This document shows, piece by piece, positions 33,443-36,169 of a stretch of 36,169 nucleotides of DNA (positions within the stretch are counted from its first letter, which is position 1; every line of letters begins with the position of its first letter). A program made the translations under genes and the position numbers. Under the pieces are notes generated by a model, which saw only the letters and a list, made by a program, of their open reading frames with translations, was not told the origin of the DNA and ran no database searches. Source of the DNA: DAOULY01 sp034414595 (GTDB lineage Bacteria > Chloroflexota > Dehalococcoidia > SZUA-161 > JAUWZY01); the NCBI GenBank assembly GCA_034414595.1, contig DAOULY010000006.1, positions 1-36,169 of the forward strand, written 5' to 3'.

Positions 33443-34153
33443 ATGAAAAAGATATTGATGAGTCTGTTAATCATCGGTGCAGTGGCAGCCCTGATCGGCG
33501 GTGGCGTCTATGCGGCCTTCAGCGATCCTGAGGGCGCGACGGGCGACGTGTTCACCGCCGGGTCGATTGACCTGAAGGTCAATGATGCTGAATGGACCAC
33601 AGCCATATCTATCACCGATTGGAAGCCTGGTACTGCTTCGTCTTCGTACGTCTTCAAGAACACCGGCACGCTCGATGGCAACCTGACTTTCACCTGGGGT
33701 TCCCTCAGTGAGTCAGATGCGTCAGGCGACGACTCTGATACCTTCGAGTTCGCTGCCAACGCTACCACTCCAAATCCTGATATGGAGATGAGCGCCGAGC
33801 AGTACGGCAGGCTGATCTATGTCACCATCACCAATGGCGGTGGTGCAACCAATGTGATAACGGAGAGCAGCCTTACCACAAAGAACGATGATGGCTATAT
33901 CAGCCTCTACGAGCTGACCCAGTACAGCGGCACCGTGGCCACTCTACCTGCCTACACCAGCAACGAGACTGTGACCATCACGTTCACGCTTGCCGATGCC
34001 TTTGATGGTGGCAGCAGCAGCCCGCCCGGCGACTGGACTGACTACATTGGCGGGACTCCTACTTGGGATATCCTGGCCGGTGGCGAAACCTGGAACGTGC
34101 CTCAGAAGGATGGTGTCCAGGTCGATATCACTGCAGCTTTGACTCAGACTTAA
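33443..34153 (+). CDS. TasA/camelysin-like surface protein 1 (SipW-type signal)
   Basis: This 236-residue secreted protein has a SipW-type signal: KK at the start, the hydrophobic stretch ILMSLLIIGAVAALIGGGVYA, then AAFSDPE and FTAGSIDLKV. That pattern defines TasA/CalY/TapA-family precursors, which polymerise into fibres of the biofilm matrix. The body is Thr/Ser/Gly-rich and beta-like (SYVFKNTGTLDGNLTF). The ribosome site AGGAGGTGA at 33430-33438 is close to ideal, suggesting high expression. Cleavage is probably by one of the two SipW-type peptidases flanking the pair. Strong hairpins follow the stop codon. Confidence 0.85.
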   Translation: MKKILMSLLIIGAVAALIGGGVYAAFSDPEGATGDVFTAGSIDLKVNDAEWTTAISITDWKPGTASSSYVFKNTGTLDGNLTFTWGSLSESDASGDDSDTFEFAANATTPNPDMEMSAEQYGRLIYVTITNGGGATNVITESSLTTKNDDGYISLYELTQYSGTVATLPAYTSNETVTITFTLADAFDGGSSSPPGDWTDYIGGTPTWDILAGGETWNVPQKDGVQVDITAALTQT

Positions 34154-34167
34154 GCGTAACACCCTGC

Positions 34168-34235
34168 GGTGGCGGGGCCAAGCCCCGCCACCCGTTTTGG
34201 GGTGCCCCGAAAAAAGACTTCGGGGTAGCCCCAAA
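34168..34235 (+). terminator. Two consecutive hairpins between the TasA-like genes (attenuator)
   Basis: GGTGGCGGGGC (34168-34178) and GCCCCGCCACC (34182-34192) form an 11-bp perfect stem with a 3-base loop, followed by CGTTTT. A second stem pairs TTTGGGG..CCCCGAA (34196-34210) with TTCGGGG..GCCCCAAA (34219-34235), with a small internal loop. The first looks like a terminator with a short T-run. Since the next gene starts at 34259 in the same direction, partial termination or mRNA stabilisation is likely. Confidence 0.65.
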
Positions 34236-34258
34236 CCGAGAGGAAGGTACGAAAAGCC

Positions 34259-34873
34259 GTGAAAAAGAAGTTGATAATAAGCATAGCAGCTATCGTGATG
34301 GTAGCGACTTTCGTCGGGGGCGGCACCTTTGCGGCCTTCAGCGATACGGAGTCGACTACCAGCAATACCTTCGTCGCGGGCAGTCTGGACCTGAAGACGG
34401 ATGATGCCGATGGAGTCACTGCTGCCATAAGCTCCACCAACATGAAGCCGGGGGAGAACATCGGGCCAGTGACCATCGTCCTGAAGAACGCCGGCACCGT
34501 CAACGGCTCCAGCCTCGATATCGATGTCTCTTATAGTGAGAGCGACAACGAGACGCTGGATACCGACTACGACTTCGAGTTCTCCGCGGTGAACAACTCA
34601 GCCTATGAGAAGACCCCCGATGAATTCGCTGACGAGCTGGTGGTGAATACGCTGACCTATGGCGGGGTCGATCTGCTCACACTGGTAACCGATGCTGATG
34701 CCGATGGTAAAGACATGAAAGAGGTAGCCGCCGCTGACCTGACAGGGCAATCGGGCCTCAATGCCTCGGCAACCAAGGACTTCGTGATCGAGGTAACGCT
34801 GAAGAGCGGCGTGGGCAACGAGTTTCAGGCCGATGGCATCAATGTGACCATCAACTTCACACTGAGTCAATAG
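34259..34873 (+). CDS. TasA/camelysin-like surface protein 2 (SipW-type signal)
   Basis: This 204-residue paralogue of the preceding protein has the same signal architecture: KKKLIISIAAIVMVATFVGGG, then FAAFSDTESTTSNTFVAGS and LDLKTDD. The FSDTE motif is the textbook SipW-type site. The mature part (SYSESDNETLDTDYDFEFSA) is acidic and predicted to be beta-rich. The start is GTG at 34259; AGGAAGG lies about 14 bases upstream, weaker and more distant than for the first gene, and strong hairpins precede it. Both points suggest this copy is made at a lower level. The second SipW-type peptidase starts 16 bases after its stop. Confidence 0.87.
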   Translation: MKKKLIISIAAIVMVATFVGGGTFAAFSDTESTTSNTFVAGSLDLKTDDADGVTAAISSTNMKPGENIGPVTIVLKNAGTVNGSSLDIDVSYSESDNETLDTDYDFEFSAVNNSAYEKTPDEFADELVVNTLTYGGVDLLTLVTDADADGKDMKEVAAADLTGQSGLNASATKDFVIEVTLKSGVGNEFQADGINVTINFTLSQ

Positions 34874-34889
34874 AGGTCTGGAGTAGATT

Positions 34890-35429
34890 ATGAGGAGAGT
34901 ATTTAAACTGAGGCAGGCGTTGGGATACCTGATGGTTGCTCTCCTGGGAGCAGCCATCTTGCTCGGTGTGGCTGTCGTCTTTGCGCCACGCCTGGGATGG
35001 CGAGTGGATACTGTCCTCTCCGGGAGCATGAGCCCGGCTCTCGACGTCGGCGGCGCGGTGATCACCCAGCCGGTAGACCCGAACACCATCGAGGTCGGGG
35101 ATATCATCACCTTTCACTCCCCTATGGACGGCAGGCTGGTGACCCACCGGGTCATTGCTATACAGGAGAAGAGCCCGCGTTACTTCCAGACCAAGGGCGA
35201 TGCCAATGAGGATGCCGATCCCTATCTGGTAGAGGCCCAAAACGTGGTGGGCAAGGTCAGGCTACATATCCCATTCCTGGGATATGCGGCCAACTTTGTC
35301 AAGACTCCCATGGGATTTATTATCACACTGGGCGTGCCGGGGTTGGTCATCATCGGGTTGGAGATGAGGAATATCTGGATTGAGCTGGATAGGGAGGAAA
35401 AGGGGAAGAAGGCGAAGGATTGCCAGTGA
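34890..35429 (+). CDS. Signal peptidase I, SipW/archaeal (Ser-His) type, 2
   Basis: The 179 residues have catalytic Ser46 in SGSMSPALD, His86 in LVTHRV and Asp104 in TKGDANEDAD. An N-terminal helix (about 11-32) and a C-terminal helix (about 140-160, GFIITLGVPGLVIIGLEM) flank the catalytic part. Compared with the copy at 30648 it is shorter by 25 residues, mostly in the insert between the His and GDAN blocks and in the tail. It is directly downstream of the second TasA-like gene and overlaps the DUF2341 gene by one base (TGATG), so it probably serves these neighbours. Unlike copy 1 it is not directly behind the c-di-GMP riboswitch. Confidence 0.92.
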   Translation: MRRVFKLRQALGYLMVALLGAAILLGVAVVFAPRLGWRVDTVLSGSMSPALDVGGAVITQPVDPNTIEVGDIITFHSPMDGRLVTHRVIAIQEKSPRYFQTKGDANEDADPYLVEAQNVVGKVRLHIPFLGYAANFVKTPMGFIITLGVPGLVIIGLEMRNIWIELDREEKGKKAKDCQ

Positions 35430-36169
35430 TGTTCAGCAGGGGGAATAAGAAGCGATGGCTGTTCGTGCTGAGTGTTGTCATACTGCTCTGCGTTACTGCC
35501 ACTACGGGTAACACCAGTAGCATGTTCAATGATCCGGAGCAGTCGACCGACAACATATTGCGTGCCATCGCACCCTGGTATGACCTTGCCTGGCAGTACA
35601 GAAAGCCCATCACCATCAACAATACTAGTGGCGGGGGACTGACCGACTATCAGGTGATGGTCACCATCAAAACCCAGGAGCTCATCGGGGCAGGCAAGAT
35701 GCAGTCCGATGGGGCTGATATCCGCTTCACCCAATTGATTGACGGGACTACACTCTCCTACTGGATCCAGTCGGGGATCAACACTGCCTCCACAATAATC
35801 TGGGTCAAGATGCCGACGATTCCCACCGGCTCATCGGACATCTACATCTACTATGGCAACACCGGCGCCAGCGCCGTTAGCTCGCTGGCCAACACTTTCA
35901 CTAGCGGCTCCTTCACTGACCCCTTCACCGACACGTCCAAGATAAATACCACAGACTCAGTTAATGTGGAGGTGAGTGGTGGTGAGGTGAGGCTGCAGTC
36001 CATTACGGATACCGCAACCTATGACTTCAGTTCTGGAGCAGAAACGGATAAATGGGCGTGGGATGTAGAGAGTGATAACGATCCTCCGGAAGCATCTCCT
36101 AACAGTGAAACTGCGGCAACATCGGAGCAATATAGCTGGATTGCAACCTCAGACGATGTCAGGTGGCAA
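35429..36169 (+). CDS. Exported DUF2341-domain protein, C-terminus cut by window edge
   Basis: The frame is open from ATG 35429 to the right edge (247 codons). The N-terminus has a basic start and hydrophobic segment (WLFVLSVVILLCVTA), then SSMFNDPEQSTDNI, which echoes the FSDTE-type SipW site, so it may be processed like the TasA proteins. Residues about 50-145 are a DUF2341 domain, recognisable by YDLAWQYRKPITINN, SDGADIRFTQ, LSYWIQ and IYIYYGN. DUF2341 is a beta-sandwich, carbohydrate-binding-like module found in large secreted proteins of unknown function. The rest of the sequence (Ser/Thr/Asp-rich) suggests a bigger surface protein continuing beyond the window. ATG overlaps the peptidase stop by one base. 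Confidence 0.85.
   Translation, partial: MFSRGNKKRWLFVLSVVILLCVTATTGNTSSMFNDPEQSTDNILRAIAPWYDLAWQYRKPITINNTSGGGLTDYQVMVTIKTQELIGAGKMQSDGADIRFTQLIDGTTLSYWIQSGINTASTIIWVKMPTIPTGSSDIYIYYGNTGASAVSSLANTFTSGSFTDPFTDTSKINTTDSVNVEVSGGEVRLQSITDTATYDFSSGAETDKWAWDVESDNDPPEASPNSETAATSEQYSWIATSDDVRWQ

Overview
The window looks like a piece of a strictly anaerobic bacterial chromosome, most plausibly a Chloroflexota/Dehalococcoidia-type subsurface or sediment organism. This is inference, not proven. It rests on a glycyl radical enzyme next to a molybdenum/tungsten enzyme, a TasA/SipW/DUF2341 surface cluster, PKD-rich secreted protein, and a 'GTCATTCTGAGC'-type palindromic repeat of the kind scattered through such genomes.

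Region 1 (1-12.9 kb, mostly minus strand) is a catabolic-looking island. It holds a truncated molybdopterin oxidoreductase, two 554-residue paralogues carrying a PEP-synthase-type swivelling His domain (resembling the alpha subunit of phenylphosphate synthase), a glycyl radical enzyme with an intact Cys-x-Glu site and C-terminal Gly loop, and a phytoene-desaturase-like FAD oxidoreductase. A plus-strand gene in the middle encodes a GHMP-kinase-like protein with an extra, possibly winged-helix, C-terminal domain. Its control region has a perfect palindrome whose core recurs upstream of the second PEP-type gene and upstream of the membrane protein at 13.3 kb. The second PEP-type gene has a canonical promoter and a roughly 385-nt leader with several strong hairpins. 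A decayed recombinase/transposase scar lies between the GHMP and FAD genes.

Region 2 (13.2-22.8 kb, plus strand) holds a repeat-containing membrane protein, a DHA2-type MFS exporter, a three-gene ABC-2 exporter with overlapping start/stop codons, a SAM methyltransferase and a Tm-1-like/UPF0261 protein.

Region 3 (23.0-30.1 kb, plus strand) reads as a cAMP signalling island. It has a metallo-beta-lactamase-fold protein with class II cyclic-nucleotide phosphodiesterase-like features, a stand-alone cyclic-nucleotide-binding domain protein, a second MBL-fold hydrolase, a large FecR-PKD exported protein (eight near-identical PKD repeats) and a CHASE2-class III adenylate cyclase. The middle three genes overlap and are probably translationally coupled.

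Region 4 (30.3-36.2 kb, plus strand) is a surface-fibre cluster. A promoter, a cyclic-di-GMP-I (GEMM-I) riboswitch and an intrinsic terminator precede a SipW-type signal peptidase. A soluble histidine kinase/OmpR-type regulator pair follows, then a long control region with a palindromic repeat and phased direct repeats that look like response-regulator sites. After that come two TasA/camelysin-like proteins separated by strong hairpins, a second SipW-type peptidase and a truncated DUF2341 protein. Thus c-di-GMP, cAMP and a two-component system all converge within about 12 kb on genes for the cell surface.

I saw no rRNA, tRNA or CRISPR array.
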